Shown in pieces: positions 46,309-56,759 of a DNA stretch of 64,000 bases. Positions within the stretch are counted from its first letter, which is position 1. Each line of letters starts with the position of its first letter. This stretch comes from Acinetobacter vivianii (lineage in GTDB: Bacteria > Pseudomonadota > Gammaproteobacteria > Pseudomonadales > Moraxellaceae). The position numbers were made by a program, and so were the translations under genes. The stretch is from assembly GCF_014635885.1 (NCBI RefSeq), contig NZ_BMDR01000007.1, positions 1 to 64,000 on the forward strand, given 5' to 3'. The notes under the pieces were generated by a model. The model worked only from the letters and a program-made list of their open reading frames with translations, was not told where the DNA came from and did no database searches.

Positions 46309-48369
46309 ATGGCAACAGATAATCCAAGAGCGGTTGATGATTCTACATTAGCGAATAAAGATCATTTGAATCGTGTGGTCTTTTATGTTTCAGCTCTACT
46401 TATTTTAACATTTGCACTTGTTACGATTTTTTTTAACGATTTTGCCAACCACTTGCTGAATGTGGTGCTGGCATGGGTCAGTGATAAATTTAGCTGGTAC
46501 TACTTGTTAGCAGCGACGCTTTATCTGGTCTTTGTGGTCTTTATCGCCTGTTCCCGTTATGGCGATATCAAACTTGGCCCAAAACATTCGAAGCCTGAGT
46601 TCAGTCTACTGAGCTGGTCAGCCATGCTGTTTGCGGCAGGGATCGGGACAGACTTGATGTTCTTCTCGGTTGCAGAGCCGCTCTCCCACTATATGAATCC
46701 TCCTGTTGGCGAAGGTCAGACCTTTGAGGCGGCTCGTCAGGGGATGGTGTGGACACTGTTCCACTATGGTTTAACTGGTTGGGGCATGTATGCACTGGTC
46801 GGGATGGCGTTAGGTTACTTTAGTTACCGCTATAATCTGCCACTCACCATCCGTTCTGCGTTATACCCGATTTTTGGTAATAAAATTGATGGCCCGATTG
46901 GCCATACCGTCGATACTGCCGCTGTCATTGGTACCATCTTTGGTATTGCGACCACCTGTGGTATCGCGGTGGTACAGATCAATTATGGTCTGCATGTACT
47001 GTTTGGCTTACCAGAGAACCTGTGGATTCAGATTGCCCTGATTGGCCTTGCGGTAATCGTCACCATTATTTCAGTGACAGCAGGGGTCAATAAAGGCATT
47101 AAGATTTTATCTGAAATCAATATTTATGCTGCAATTGGCTTGATGCTGTTTGTATTGTTCCTCGGCAATACCGAATTCTTGCTCAATGCACTGGTACAAA
47201 ACTTTGGCGATTATATTAGTCGTTTCCCGAGTCTGGCACTGGAAAGCTTTGCCTTTGACCGTCCAAAAGACTGGATGAATAGCTGGACCTTGTTCTTCTG
47301 GGCATGGTGGGTGGCTTGGTCTCCATTTGTTGGTCTGTTTCTGGCACGTATTTCCCGTGGTCGTACCATCCGTGAATTTGTCTGTGGTACCTTGATTATT
47401 CCATTATTGTTCACCATTACTTGGTTATCTATTTTTGGTAATAGTGCCTTACATAGCGTGATCTTTGATGGAAATACGGCACTGGCACAAACGGTATTGA
47501 CCGATCCTGCGCATGGTTTCTATGACTTGCTTGCTCAATATCCAGGCTTTGCCTTTATTGCGGGTATTGCCACCATTACGGGTTTACTGTTCTATGTGAC
47601 TTCAGCAGATTCTGGCGCGTTGGTACTGGGTAATTTCACCACTAAATTCTCCAATGTTGATAATGATGCGCCGCGTTGGTTACGTATCTTCTGGGCCACT
47701 GCAATTGGCTTATTGACGGTTGCCATGCTGATGGCAAACGGGATTACCGCCTTGCAAAGTGCCACGGTCATCATGGGATTGCCGTTTAGTTTTGTTATGT
47801 TGCTGGTAATGGCAGGTCTGTATAAGTCCTTGCGCTTAGAAGATTATCGTAAAGCCAGTCGCAGCCTGAATGCAGCGCCTGTGGTGGGTAACGTTGATAT
47901 TCTAAACTGGAAACAGCGTTTGTCTCGCGTTATGCATCATCCTGGCAGCAGCGAAACCCAACGTATGCTCGACAGTGTATGTAAACCTGCTGTTCAGACC
48001 GTTGCGGATGAACTGGTCAAGCGTGGCATGAGTGTCGAAGTCACGCAAGGTGAAGTGGAAGAGAGTGATGCGCTGTATCATCTTGATCTCACTATTTACA
48101 TCGAAGAAGAGCATAACTTCGTTTACCAGATCTGGCCTGTGCGTTATATCGCGCCGACCTTTAGTGAGCGTGGTAAACGTGGTAAGCAACATTACTATCG
48201 TTTAGAAACGTTCCTGTATGAAGGTTCGCAGGACAATGACTTGGTGGGATACACCAAAGAACAGGTGATTAATGACATTCTCGATAAGTATGAACGTCAC
48301 ATGACTTTCTTGCATATCAACCGCATTAGTCCCGGAAACCGTCCTTTGTATCCTGATTCGCAAGATTAG
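46309..48369 (+). CDS. betT2: Choline transporter, BCCT family, long form
   Basis: The 686-residue protein has the same BCCT core (WTLFFWAWWVAWSPFVGLFLARISRGRT) plus a C-terminal cytoplasmic domain of about 170 residues beginning near RKASRSLNAA. Long-tail BetT proteins sense osmotic stress; A. baylyi BetT2 was described as the osmo-dependent choline transporter. Order betT1-betT2 after betIBA supports the call. The cytosolic tail ends in EEHNFVYQIWPVRYIAP and a conserved domain. It follows betT1 in the same direction. Confidence 0.92.
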   Translation: MATDNPRAVDDSTLANKDHLNRVVFYVSALLILTFALVTIFFNDFANHLLNVVLAWVSDKFSWYYLLAATLYLVFVVFIACSRYGDIKLGPKHSKPEFSLLSWSAMLFAAGIGTDLMFFSVAEPLSHYMNPPVGEGQTFEAARQGMVWTLFHYGLTGWGMYALVGMALGYFSYRYNLPLTIRSALYPIFGNKIDGPIGHTVDTAAVIGTIFGIATTCGIAVVQINYGLHVLFGLPENLWIQIALIGLAVIVTIISVTAGVNKGIKILSEINIYAAIGLMLFVLFLGNTEFLLNALVQNFGDYISRFPSLALESFAFDRPKDWMNSWTLFFWAWWVAWSPFVGLFLARISRGRTIREFVCGTLIIPLLFTITWLSIFGNSALHSVIFDGNTALAQTVLTDPAHGFYDLLAQYPGFAFIAGIATITGLLFYVTSADSGALVLGNFTTKFSNVDNDAPRWLRIFWATAIGLLTVAMLMANGITALQSATVIMGLPFSFVMLLVMAGLYKSLRLEDYRKASRSLNAAPVVGNVDILNWKQRLSRVMHHPGSSETQRMLDSVCKPAVQTVADELVKRGMSVEVTQGEVEESDALYHLDLTIYIEEEHNFVYQIWPVRYIAPTFSERGKRGKQHYYRLETFLYEGSQDNDLVGYTKEQVINDILDKYERHMTFLHINRISPGNRPLYPDSQD

Positions 48370-48379
48370 TATTCGCAAT

Positions 48380-48412
48380 AAAAAAACCTCACGTTATGTG
48401 AGGTTTTTTTAT
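48380..48412. terminator. Bidirectional terminator after betT2
   Basis: AAAACCTCAC pairs with GTGAGGTTTT around a short loop, with A and T runs on both sides. It lies between betT2 and the convergent membrane-protein gene. Confidence 0.9.
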
Positions 48413-48421
48413 TGGATAGTT

Positions 48422-48877
48422 TTATAAAGCGCCGTGTTGTTGCCAAGTTTCACCTGTTTCATATGGTGCATATTTTTGTTTTAGTTCATGTAGGGACTGG
48501 CTTTGATAGAGCGCAAAAATAATCATGATCAGAAATAAGCCTGCCAGTTTGATCAAGCGTTTATTCTTATACTCATCGGAATATAAATGGAAAATACAAT
48601 AGAATGCGACAATCAGATAAGTGCAAAACAGTGAGTTAAGCACCAGATAAATCAGCAAGGCTGCCGTCACAACGGTGGCAATTCGGTTTTTTAAAATGGT
48701 TGGATGAAGGCTGAGTACATTTAAGATCAGTAAGCCAAAAGAGGTCCAGAAAAGATAAGCGCTGCCGCCAATAATCACGATATAGATGGATTGCAGGCAC
48801 AAAAGTACCAGCCATACAAAAATGGAAACAATAATGAACCTGGATGCACCAGAGGATGCGGGCAAAGTGTGTTTCAT
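48422..48877 (-). CDS. Hypothetical four-TM membrane protein
   Basis: The 151-residue protein has about four hydrophobic segments (residues 14-34, 38-56, 68-92 and 107-124) and a short soluble tail ending YETGETWQQHGAL. I recognise no family. It may be cotranscribed with the upstream MFS gene 41 bases away. Function is unknown. Confidence 0.65.
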   Translation of the reverse strand: MKHTLPASSGASRFIIVSIFVWLVLLCLQSIYIVIIGGSAYLFWTSFGLLILNVLSLHPTILKNRIATVVTAALLIYLVLNSLFCTYLIVAFYCIFHLYSDEYKNKRLIKLAGLFLIMIIFALYQSQSLHELKQKYAPYETGETWQQHGAL

Positions 48878-48918
48878 ATGACTTACATTGATTTTTCTAA
48901 ACAGCGATATAAAAGAAT

Positions 48919-50160
48919 TTAAAAACGAAATTTAAATAACGCTTTGCTTCTGACACTGGTTAAAGCCACACAGAGCAAAGAAAGCGTGCCGCCGATCAAC
49001 ATTGCTGGAACCACGCTGAAAAAGCGTGTCATCACACTGGACTGCAATGCGCCTAGCTCATTACTAGACGTGACAAAGATGCCATTAATGGCAGCAATAC
49101 GTCCAAGCATGTCCTTGGGGGGAATAAGTTGCAGTATGGTTTGACGAATGACAATGTTGATACTGTCACAAGCTCCCATAATAATGAGAACTGCGACAGA
49201 AAAATAGAGGTGTCTGGTAACAGCAAATAACAATGTGCAACAACCAAATCCTGCAACGGCCATTAACATGATCTGCCAAGGTTTATGTTTGGGTGGATAA
49301 CGAACTAGAATCATCATCATGATCAAGCCGCCAAACGCAGGCGCAGCACGCAATAGACCGAAACCGTCGGCACCGATATGTAATACATCCTGCGCAAAAA
49401 TTGGTAGCAGGGCAATGATGCCACCAAAAAATACCGAGCCAAGATCGAGAAACATGGCCCAGAAAATAATTTTATTTTTAAAAATAAATTGCAGTGCCTG
49501 TTGCAGGCTTTTGGCAATCGATTCAGTTTGAAGCTGTGGAAATTGTCTTTTTTGTAAACGCCAGAGCGCCACACTGCCTGTCATAAATAATCCGACAATA
49601 ACGCCAAAGGTAATATCCAGATTAAGATGCGCCAGCAAAAAACCACCGATCACGGGAGCAAGGATACCGCAGGCCTGCCAGCACATGCTGGTCCATGTTG
49701 CAGCATTGGTATAAAGATGTTCGGGCACGACAAAAGGTCGTAATGAGTTAAAGCACGGACTATAAATACCGCGAATGCAGCCAAATACAAATAAAAGACT
49801 AAAAGTCGAAATCAGTAAGATGGTGGTTGTGATTTTATCCGACTGAAACAGGTCGAAGCACAGCCATAAGGTGATGGAAAGGGGAATGGCAATACTAAAG
49901 CTGATCTGCAAAATACGCTGACGATTAAAACGGTCAGCAATATATCCGCCCCATAAAGAGAGCGCCAAAAAGGGTAAGAAATCCATGATCCCAACCAGAC
50001 CGAGGATGAGTGGATTCTTGGTAATTTGATAAAGATGAAAAGCAATTAGTACTTCCTGAATCAAAACCGCAAAGGTTAAGCAGCATTGATTGATGGTCAA
50101 TAACTTAAAGTCACGACAGGCAAATGCGGCAAAAGCTGAGGGGCTTACATCGGAAGGCAT
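48919..50160 (-). CDS. MFS transporter (MFS_3/enterobactin-exporter-like)
   Basis: The product is about 413 residues, with twelve hydrophobic segments and the MFS motif G-G-Y-I-A-D-R-F-N-R-Q-R-I between TM2 and TM3. The pattern resembles EntS-type exporters and related drug efflux pumps; the substrate is unknown. A GTG at 50175 in the same frame would add five residues; neither start has a Shine-Dalgarno sequence. Confidence 0.83.
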   Translation of the reverse strand: MPSDVSPSAFAAFACRDFKLLTINQCCLTFAVLIQEVLIAFHLYQITKNPLILGLVGIMDFLPFLALSLWGGYIADRFNRQRILQISFSIAIPLSITLWLCFDLFQSDKITTTILLISTFSLLFVFGCIRGIYSPCFNSLRPFVVPEHLYTNAATWTSMCWQACGILAPVIGGFLLAHLNLDITFGVIVGLFMTGSVALWRLQKRQFPQLQTESIAKSLQQALQFIFKNKIIFWAMFLDLGSVFFGGIIALLPIFAQDVLHIGADGFGLLRAAPAFGGLIMMMILVRYPPKHKPWQIMLMAVAGFGCCTLLFAVTRHLYFSVAVLIIMGACDSINIVIRQTILQLIPPKDMLGRIAAINGIFVTSSNELGALQSSVMTRFFSVVPAMLIGGTLSLLCVALTSVRSKALFKFRF

Positions 50161-50192
50161 AGATTTAAAAGGCACAGAAAAAAATAAAACAA

Positions 50193-50222
50193 AAAAGGGA
50201 AGAGCCGAAACTCCTCCCTTTT
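50193..50222 (-). terminator. Intrinsic terminator after mqo
   Basis: Read on the minus strand, AAGGGAGGAG pairs with CTCTTCCCTT (one G-U) around a six-base loop, followed by a T run. It lies 20 bases beyond the mqo stop. Confidence 0.85.
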
Positions 50223-50242
50223 GAACTCATTCCTAAGCAGAA

Positions 50243-51883
50243 TTACTGAGCAACAGCTTCAGCTTTTACGACTTTTTTCGCAGGAACCAAGTTTGCTGGT
50301 GTCGTATAGTTCAAGCCAAGTGTTGAGCTTGAATAATGACGGATTTGATCAAGCAATGCTGGATCATTGGCAAGGTCTTGACCATAAGAACGGACAATCT
50401 CGTGCAACTTGTCATTCCACACACCTTTGGTTTGCTCTGGGAATGCTTTTTCAAGCAAGTTAAGCATGATGTAAGGTGAAGTAGATGCACCCGGAGAAGC
50501 ACCCAACAACGCCGTTACAGATTTGTCTTTAGATGCAAAAATTTCTGTACCGAATTGCAATTTAGCTGGTTTGCCCGGTTCTTTCTTGATGATCTGAACA
50601 CGTTGACCACCTTGTTGTAGATGCCAGTCTTTTGGATCTGCTTCAGGGTAGTATTTTTTCAACTCGTTGAAACGGTCAGCATCCGACATCAATACCTGGC
50701 TTACGAGATACTGTACAAGGTCCGCATTTTGTAGACCAATTGCAGCCATAGGCAACACGTTGTTCTTGTTGGTCGATGCAAGCAAATCAAGTTGTGAACC
50801 ATTTTTTAGGAACTTGTTTGAATAGGTTGCGAATGGGCCAAACAATACATATTTTTTACCGTCGATATAACGGGTATCAATATGTGGAACAGACATTGGA
50901 GGCGCACCAAGATCAGCACGGCCATACACTTTAGCTGTGTGTTTTGCAGTTACCGCTGGATTGTCAGTTACAAGGAACTCACCACCTACAGGGAAGCCAG
51001 CGTATTGTTGAGCTTCAGGAAGACCAGTCATTTGCAATAATTTGATTGCAGCACCGCCCGCACCAATAAACACAAAACGCGTTTTTACATGATCAACTTT
51101 GCCAGACTTCACATCTTTGAAAGCGACAGACCAAGTATTGTCGTCATTTTTACTAATACCAGTGACTTCTGTTGAAGTGCTTAGCTTGAAGTTTGGACTC
51201 TTTTCGAGGTTGCCAATCAACTGTTTGGTGATTGCGCCGTAGTTCACGTCAGAACCTACGTCCATACGCGTTGCAGCAACTTTTTGTTGAGGATCACGAC
51301 CGTCCATCACCAATGGAGCCCATTGTTGAATTTCAGCTTTGTCTTCACTCAACTTCATGCCAGCGAATAATGGATGTTGAACCATGGCCGCATAACGCTT
51401 TTCCATAAAGTTCACATTGTCGCCCCAGACAAACGCAATATGCGGTACTGGGTTGATGAATGTATTTGGCGTTTCAAGCACACCTTGTTTGACTTGGTAA
51501 GCCCAGAACTGTTTTGCAATTTCGAACTGGCTTGCCACGTTGATGGCTTTAGAAATGTCCATTTTACCGTCTTTTTCTTCGGTATAGTTCATTTCCATAA
51601 AGCCAGAGTGACCTGTACCCGCATTGTTAAAACCGTTTGAACTTTCTTGTGCAACAGCATCAAGACGTTCATACATGCGGATGTTCCAGTCTGGTTGTAA
51701 TTCGTTGAGGTAAGTACCTAAAGTGGCACTCATGATCCCGCCGCCGATGAGTACAACATCGACAGTCGGCTCGTCATTTGCAGTTTTAATTGCCTTAGAC
51801 GCAACTGGTCTAAAAAGAAAGGCAATTGCAATAATAATTAGTACTACGAGCAGTACTAATAAATATTTCCAAAATTTTTTCAT
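50243..51883 (-). CDS. mqo: Malate:quinone oxidoreductase
   Basis: Mqo oxidises malate to oxaloacetate and passes electrons to quinone through FAD, replacing malate dehydrogenase in the TCA cycle. The 546-residue protein has an N-terminal hydrophobic anchor ([18 protein letters not shown]), the FAD motif [35 protein letters not shown] and [19 protein letters not shown] near the C-terminus. The anchor is longer than in E. coli, which begins nearer the FAD motif. A hairpin lies in its leader. Confidence 0.96.
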   Translation of the reverse strand: MKKFWKYLLVLLVVLIIIAIAFLFRPVASKAIKTANDEPTVDVVLIGGGIMSATLGTYLNELQPDWNIRMYERLDAVAQESSNGFNNAGTGHSGFMEMNYTEEKDGKMDISKAINVASQFEIAKQFWAYQVKQGVLETPNTFINPVPHIAFVWGDNVNFMEKRYAAMVQHPLFAGMKLSEDKAEIQQWAPLVMDGRDPQQKVAATRMDVGSDVNYGAITKQLIGNLEKSPNFKLSTSTEVTGISKNDDNTWSVAFKDVKSGKVDHVKTRFVFIGAGGAAIKLLQMTGLPEAQQYAGFPVGGEFLVTDNPAVTAKHTAKVYGRADLGAPPMSVPHIDTRYIDGKKYVLFGPFATYSNKFLKNGSQLDLLASTNKNNVLPMAAIGLQNADLVQYLVSQVLMSDADRFNELKKYYPEADPKDWHLQQGGQRVQIIKKEPGKPAKLQFGTEIFASKDKSVTALLGASPGASTSPYIMLNLLEKAFPEQTKGVWNDKLHEIVRSYGQDLANDPALLDQIRHYSSSTLGLNYTTPANLVPAKKVVKAEAVAQ

Positions 51884-51910
51884 TCAATTTACCTTAAAAA
51901 TTAAATGACG

Positions 51911-51934
51911 CTCTATATGACAAACGATATAGAG
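51911..51934 (-). promoter_or_regulatory. Inverted repeat in the mqo leader
   Basis: CTCTATAT (51911-51918) and ATATAGAG (51927-51934) are perfect arms around an eight-base loop, 28 bases before the mqo start on the minus strand. It could be a regulator site or RNA hairpin. The rest of the gap 51884-52244 shows no ORF or clear element. Confidence 0.4.
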
Positions 51935-52244
51935 AGAAAGAATTTAAATGATGATACAGACGCAATAAAGGCACATCAGTCAAGGGATGGCCTTGAAACA
52001 GACGTTGGAGGAGTTAGTTCATGAATTTTACTTTAAATTAGACAGTGTTTTAGTTAACGAATGTTTCAAAGTGTACTAATCAAGTCGCTTTTAATTATTT
52101 TATGTATTTATATTGTGTAAAGTGGTGGAAAATCTCTCGTTTATGGTTTAGAGAAGTGTGTCACATTTTAACCAAATATAACGTTAGTAAATTGGTTCTG
52201 GTGAAAAAAGCCGATTGGCACTGCCTTCTGTTCAGGGTTGGCTT

Positions 52245-52724
52245 ATGCTTTTGAAGATTAGAAGTGCAAATGGAAATTATAAAGTGAAATTAAGACAGCT
52301 GTGCCAGCAAGATCAGCAAAACTGGATGTCATTATGGCAAGGATACCAAGCTTTTTATCAGGTTGAGATCGATCCTCAAATTACAGAAAAAACATTTTCT
52401 CGTTTACTTGATCCTGATGAAGCGATGTACTGTCTGGTTATTGAAGAACAAGAGAAGCTGATTGGTTTTGTGCATTTTATTTTTCATCGAAGTACATGGA
52501 CGATAGGCGACTATTGCTATTTACAGGATTTATTTGTTGTACCGAATGCGCGGGTAAAAGGTTTGGGGCGCAAATTGATTGAAGCCGTTTATGAAAAAGC
52601 GGCTGAAAGACAATGTTCGCGTGTCTACTGGTTAACGCATGAAAGTAATGAGCAGGCCAGAAGGCTTTATGACAACATTGCTATAAATGCTGGTTTTATC
52701 CAATATCGAAAAAATCTGGAATAA
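52245..52724 (+). CDS. GNAT-family N-acetyltransferase
   Basis: The product is 159 residues. The acetyl-CoA-binding region is DLFVVPNARVKGLGRKLIEAV (written here as its 21-residue region shortened: VVPNARVKGLGRKLIEA), and the C-terminal L-T-H-E-S-N-E-Q-A-R-R-L-Y-D segment is typical of GNAT fold motif B. The acceptor is unknown. AGGGT precedes ATG 52245; the longer in-frame TTG at 52215 is less likely. It stands alone. Confidence 0.87.
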   Translation: MLLKIRSANGNYKVKLRQLCQQDQQNWMSLWQGYQAFYQVEIDPQITEKTFSRLLDPDEAMYCLVIEEQEKLIGFVHFIFHRSTWTIGDYCYLQDLFVVPNARVKGLGRKLIEAVYEKAAERQCSRVYWLTHESNEQARRLYDNIAINAGFIQYRKNLE

Positions 52725-52859
52725 TTTTTAAAAATCCGTTATCTGAATGTTTATGCAATTGTGCTGGAGTATCGGAGTAGGCTGGTTGATAGAGGATAGT
52801 AATACCTTTGGTACGGGAGAAGAGGTATTGCAAGGATGACCTCTTCTCAATAAGTTTTT

Positions 52860-54289
52860 TTATTTTAATTGATGGCTATAAATATGGGTGTCTTTTTTAC
52901 TCTCATACACTGAGCCATCTACCCAAAAAACTTGGTCAGAGTTTGCTTCAACTCCTAGTACTCTGAGATAGCCTTTAATTGCTAATTTTTGCCAAGATGT
53001 ACCCCAGTCTTTTGAATAAAAGACTGCATTTGCAGAAACTGTTCCTCCAGAGCTTGTTGGTTTGCGCCAAGTACTTGGTTGCAAAATGCGCGCTGCAATA
53101 TGTTCACTCATTATGGTAATCAAAAGTGCATCATGGGTTATCCAAATATCATAAACATATGAAGAACCATTAAAAGGTGAAAAAGGATGGGGTAAAGTTC
53201 CATGTATTTTCCAACTTAAATTTTCTGGGAGTAACTCTGCAATCACATCTTGATCTTGATCCATATAATTCTGAATGGTAATAACTTTACCTTGGGTATT
53301 CTGCGCTAATTTCTTGATTGCTAAACCCTGAATGCGCTTAACTTCACCCATGACCCATTTATCATTGATTCGATCAAGTTTAGCTTGGGTCGTCACTTGG
53401 AATGAGCCTGTAGTTAGAGCTCGACTAAAAACCTGTGTTACCCATAAGATTGCATGATCATCATGTAACTGAGTAATAAAAGCTTTTATTTCTCCAAGAT
53501 CATCGGCCTTCCAGTCTGGGGCTAAATTGGATTTATCTGTCAGAGAAGTGATATCAAATAGAAGAGGGGCAGAAGCCATAATGGTTTCTATATTTTTTCC
53601 TTGATCTTTAGAAAAATAAAGTCCACTTGGTTGATTAGCTGCCAGTCCTTCTGTTGGTTGCTCAAAGGAAAAGTCTTTCCATACCCAGAGTGCATTGTCT
53701 TTATATGCTGTAGGACGAACCGTCCATGCTTGTTGCTCAACTGAGGAAAAAAGCCTTCGTTCTGAATTTTCCAATGACGGCCTTGATCATCACTACGGAA
53801 TACGGCAGTTTGTTTTGAATAATCTTGTTGACCTTTATTAAGATCCGTTAAGACTAATACGCTATTTAATATGGGCACTAAACAACCCACTCCTTCAAAT
53901 CGTGCGACTTCTTCGAAATGCCCCTGATCATTAAGTCGTGAGATGTATGTGATCGGTATCTCTTTACTGAATCCGAGGAAGTTGCTGTACTCGTCAGCTT
54001 TTTTAGGAGGGAGTAATGTGTTTAGATCGAAAGATTTGCTAGGCTTATCATAACTAAAATATGTGGAATCACTTCGGGCGACTAACCATGTTCCACTGGG
54101 AGTGATTTTTATGCCTGTACAATATTGTTGCATTTCTCTTTGGAAAGGGCTCTCTACACTACCAATAATTTTATTTTGTGGCTTTTCGCCCAGCCACTCA
54201 TATTTTGCTGCCGTTATAATAGTGAGGTAGATTCCTAATATTGTAAGAATTAATACAATAAAAAACCATTTAAGGCGAACGTAAGACAT
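52860..54289 (-). pseudogene. BNR/Asp-box beta-propeller-like protein, frameshifted
   Basis: Two reading frames form one protein broken near residue 181. Frame one (from 54289) reads a membrane anchor, then SDDQGRHWKIQNEGFF; frame two picks up as SSVEQQAWTVRP and runs to 52860, giving about 476 residues if joined. The break falls in a T6 run (A6 at 53747-53752 on the + strand); one extra T would join the frames exactly. BNR-like motifs (SDDQGRHW and YSKDWGTSW) suggest a sialidase-type or photosynthesis-system-stability-like propeller. It may be a true mutation, phase variation or an assembly error. Confidence 0.85.
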
Positions 54290-54508
54290 TGGATTCGAAA
54301 GCTCGTTATTTGTTATTAATAATCTAAACGTGAGATAAATAAAGGTTAAAATCTAAAAATGTTTTTGCTACTGAGATAAGAATAATATACAACATAAGAT
54401 ATTTATAATCTTATGCCACGTTATTATTAGATAACAACGTGGCATCGTTAAATGACAGATAGTTTGAGATAAAATTAGTTAAATAAATCAAATGCTTTAA
54501 GTTTTTTT

Positions 54509-54586
54509 GTGACAGATAATCTTAACTGATTTTGCTCCATAAGTTAGGATTTTTTAAGAATTTGTGTCACATAAGTTAAGATTTTC
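54509..54586. repeat. Cluster of direct and inverted repeats in an AT-rich gap
   Basis: CATAAGTTARGATTTT occurs at 54538-54553 and 54570-54585, 32 bases apart, and a related inverted copy (AATCTTAACTGAT) lies at about 54518-54530. GTGTCAC stands just before the second copy. Such spaced, near-identical repeats can be transposase-binding sites at a mobile-element end, or regulator sites. No transposase is in the window. The 486-base gap 54290-54775 has no other gene. Confidence 0.45.
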
Positions 54587-54689
54587 CCATATCATGGAAT
54601 TCTTTTAATTAAGAATCTAATAAAAAGTTTTTAATGTGGGAAAATAGTAAGTATGATTAAATTCTACGAAATGCATCATTATTGAACAA

Positions 54690-54738
54690 AAATCTGCGCA
54701 CATTATTATCCAATATAGATGTATGGCTGCGCAGATTT
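54690..54738 (-). terminator. Candidate terminator of the hydrolase/EthD operon
   Basis: AAATCTGCGCA (54690-54700) and TGCGCAGATTT (54728-54738) are perfect 11-bp arms with a 27-base loop. Read on the minus strand the hairpin is followed by T residues, just beyond the hydrolase stop. The long loop makes it an unusual terminator. Confidence 0.55.
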
Positions 54739-54775
54739 GTACTAGAACAATCAAAAAAGACTGCTTTTAAACATA

Positions 54776-55672
54776 CTACACTGGCATTATACGAAGCAGA
54801 AACTTAAGTTGATCTGTGACTACCTTTTCAAAAGCTTCACCAAGATAAATGTCGAAGTGACCTTCCTCGTATATATGGATTTCACCCTGAGGTGCCTTGC
54901 GTACATGGCGCAGGGTTGCCTTCGATGGAGCTACCGAATCTGTAGAACACACAGCAAAGAAAGCAGGGCAATTGAGCTTGGCAGCATCCCTACCTGGATA
55001 ATAACGCATGATGTTTAATGCGATGCGGGCGGCCACATAGTTTTTTACGGAGTTATCTTTGGGCATAAGGCTAAAATAGCCCGAAAGAGCATCTGGCGTA
55101 GTCATGAGAGCTCTTGATAGAGGCTTTCCGCTGGTTGCTATGTATTTGGGTTCGGCACCTAGCCAAGCGCCAATCTGATCGGCAATAGCGAGTGGCATGA
55201 TTTTCATAGAGGAGATAGGGTTTATGGCCATGCTTGATGCCCAACCATCGGTGAATGGGCATTGTGATATAACGCCAGAAACTCGTTTGTCGGCCGCAGC
55301 CGCAGCTATTGCGTGACCACCTCCAAATGAAGTGCCCCACAAAACGATTCTAGTTCCGTCAACGTCCTCACTGTCCCGAACAAAGTTTATGGCTGCTTGC
55401 CAGTCTTCAAGCTGTTTTTGAATATCTAATAACTGACGAGGCTGCCCTTCACTGTCACCAAAATGACGGTAGTCAAATAGTAAACAAGCATAGCCTGCTT
55501 CGCAAAAGCGTTCGGCATATGCCGGAAGGCGCATAGTTTTTACAGAACCTAGACCATGCCCCATTACGATAACTGGTGCTGGCTTTTTGCTATCAGGCAG
55601 GTATAACCAACCGTGGCATTTGAGGCCATGAGAATAAAAATAGACATCACGGCGATTTGGTAGGGTTGTCAT
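54776..55672 (-). CDS. Alpha/beta hydrolase
   Basis: The 298-residue protein has a serine hydrolase core: oxyanion segment VIVMGHGLGSVKTMRLPAYA, nucleophile elbow GTSFGGGHAIA with the serine near residue 122, an acid in CSTDSVAP and the histidine in YEEGHFDIY near the C-terminus. It resembles dienelactone/cocaine-esterase-like hydrolases. The substrate is not known. It is 17 bases from the EthD-domain gene and probably in one operon with it; codon choice looks a bit different from neighbours. Confidence 0.85.
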   Translation of the reverse strand: MTTLPNRRDVYFYSHGLKCHGWLYLPDSKKPAPVIVMGHGLGSVKTMRLPAYAERFCEAGYACLLFDYRHFGDSEGQPRQLLDIQKQLEDWQAAINFVRDSEDVDGTRIVLWGTSFGGGHAIAAAAADKRVSGVISQCPFTDGWASSMAINPISSMKIMPLAIADQIGAWLGAEPKYIATSGKPLSRALMTTPDALSGYFSLMPKDNSVKNYVAARIALNIMRYYPGRDAAKLNCPAFFAVCSTDSVAPSKATLRHVRKAPQGEIHIYEEGHFDIYLGEAFEKVVTDQLKFLLRIMPV

Positions 55673-55689
55673 ATTGGTAAACTCTCTAT

Positions 55690-56577
55690 TCAGTTTGAAA
55701 GTGTTGTTGAGTTATTCATCTGATATTCGCGTAATAGCAAAACATCAGAATTTACGGTTAGTTGAATTTCATCAACCACCAACGTATTGTTGAATCTGAG
55801 AGTTTCCGTACCCGCGGTATAGTTCGATAGGAAGTGTTTGATATCTTTATAGGTAATAAATGCTACACCGTCGTAAGGATTTTCAAAATTTAGTGACGGT
55901 TCTCTGACGGTATGAATCTGATCATAGCCAATCATAGAAATTAAACTAACGTTATCTACTACAAGCTTAGCGTGTTGATCAATCCAATAGTCTTGTGCCT
56001 GCTGTCTCGTCTTACCTAGTGGGCATCGGGTCAAAACTGTAATATGAACAGGGTTCTCAATGTCGCTTCTGCCGTTTTCATATACAGTGAAGCGTCGATC
56101 ACTTTCATTCAATACCACACTGGATGCGATAGCATGCAGTGAATCACTTATATTCTTAAGTGTTTCAATTTGCTGAGATGAAAGCTTGGTATCGAATTGC
56201 AACTCTAATAGCGCATCGAAATGCGGTTTATAATTAACGGAAAAAGGTGCTGCTGGAGTTACACCACTGATTGTGCACAGGAAATGAGATACTGCGGAGC
56301 TTCTCGCAAAAATAAAGGGAGCCATCAGGACACCACTCATGCTGACATCGTGAAATTGTCGAAAGGACACATACCCTAGTTTTTTTTGCGTATTAGAGAT
56401 TTGAGAAGCCACTGTAGTTAATAGTTGCTGAAAAAATTCACTCTGGGGTAGATTAGGCTGCCGTTTTAGCATAATAAAAATAGTTGTATTGCAAGACTCC
56501 ACTGGTTTAACTCGATTTGGATTCTCAGGAAGACGTGTAAACAGTGCCCGTTTCATTAATTCTTTCGCAATGCTCAT
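55690..56577 (-). CDS. EthD-domain (dimeric alpha/beta-barrel) protein
   Basis: The 295-residue protein has a C-terminal segment TRQQAQDYWIDQHAKLVVD, matching the EthD domain pattern of ferredoxin-like-fold proteins. The N-terminal half looks like a related second barrel repeat, with FIMLKRQPNLPQSEFFQQL. EthD-type proteins serve in degradation of ethers and in polyketide tailoring. Here it precedes a hydrolase and is divergent from an AraC-type regulator, which suggests a small catabolic module. Its substrate is unknown. Confidence 0.8.
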   Translation of the reverse strand: MSIAKELMKRALFTRLPENPNRVKPVESCNTTIFIMLKRQPNLPQSEFFQQLLTTVASQISNTQKKLGYVSFRQFHDVSMSGVLMAPFIFARSSAVSHFLCTISGVTPAAPFSVNYKPHFDALLELQFDTKLSSQQIETLKNISDSLHAIASSVVLNESDRRFTVYENGRSDIENPVHITVLTRCPLGKTRQQAQDYWIDQHAKLVVDNVSLISMIGYDQIHTVREPSLNFENPYDGVAFITYKDIKHFLSNYTAGTETLRFNNTLVVDEIQLTVNSDVLLLREYQMNNSTTLSN

Positions 56578-56707
56578 TAAAATCTCCGCTCATTCACATG
56601 TATAGGCTATTACTCCGAGGTCAAAGATATTGGTTTTAATGGCTTAAACCTTAGAAGTTGTGCTTATAATCTTACCAATGAATATGGGGACATCGACTAT
56701 GTTGAGA

Positions 56708-56740
56708 TAGGCCAAATGAGTTTATAATTTAGGCCAAATG
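56708..56740 (+). promoter_or_regulatory. Direct repeats, candidate AraC-type operator
   Basis: TAGGCCAAATG occurs at 56708-56718 and 56730-56740, 22 bases apart, which is two helix turns. TATAAT (56723-56728) lies between them. AraC-family activators often bind such direct repeats. The pair lies 20 bases before the AraC gene and is near the divergent EthD gene. Binding is inferred. Confidence 0.6.
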
Positions 56741-56759
56741 GCTCAAAAGAGAGGCGGAG

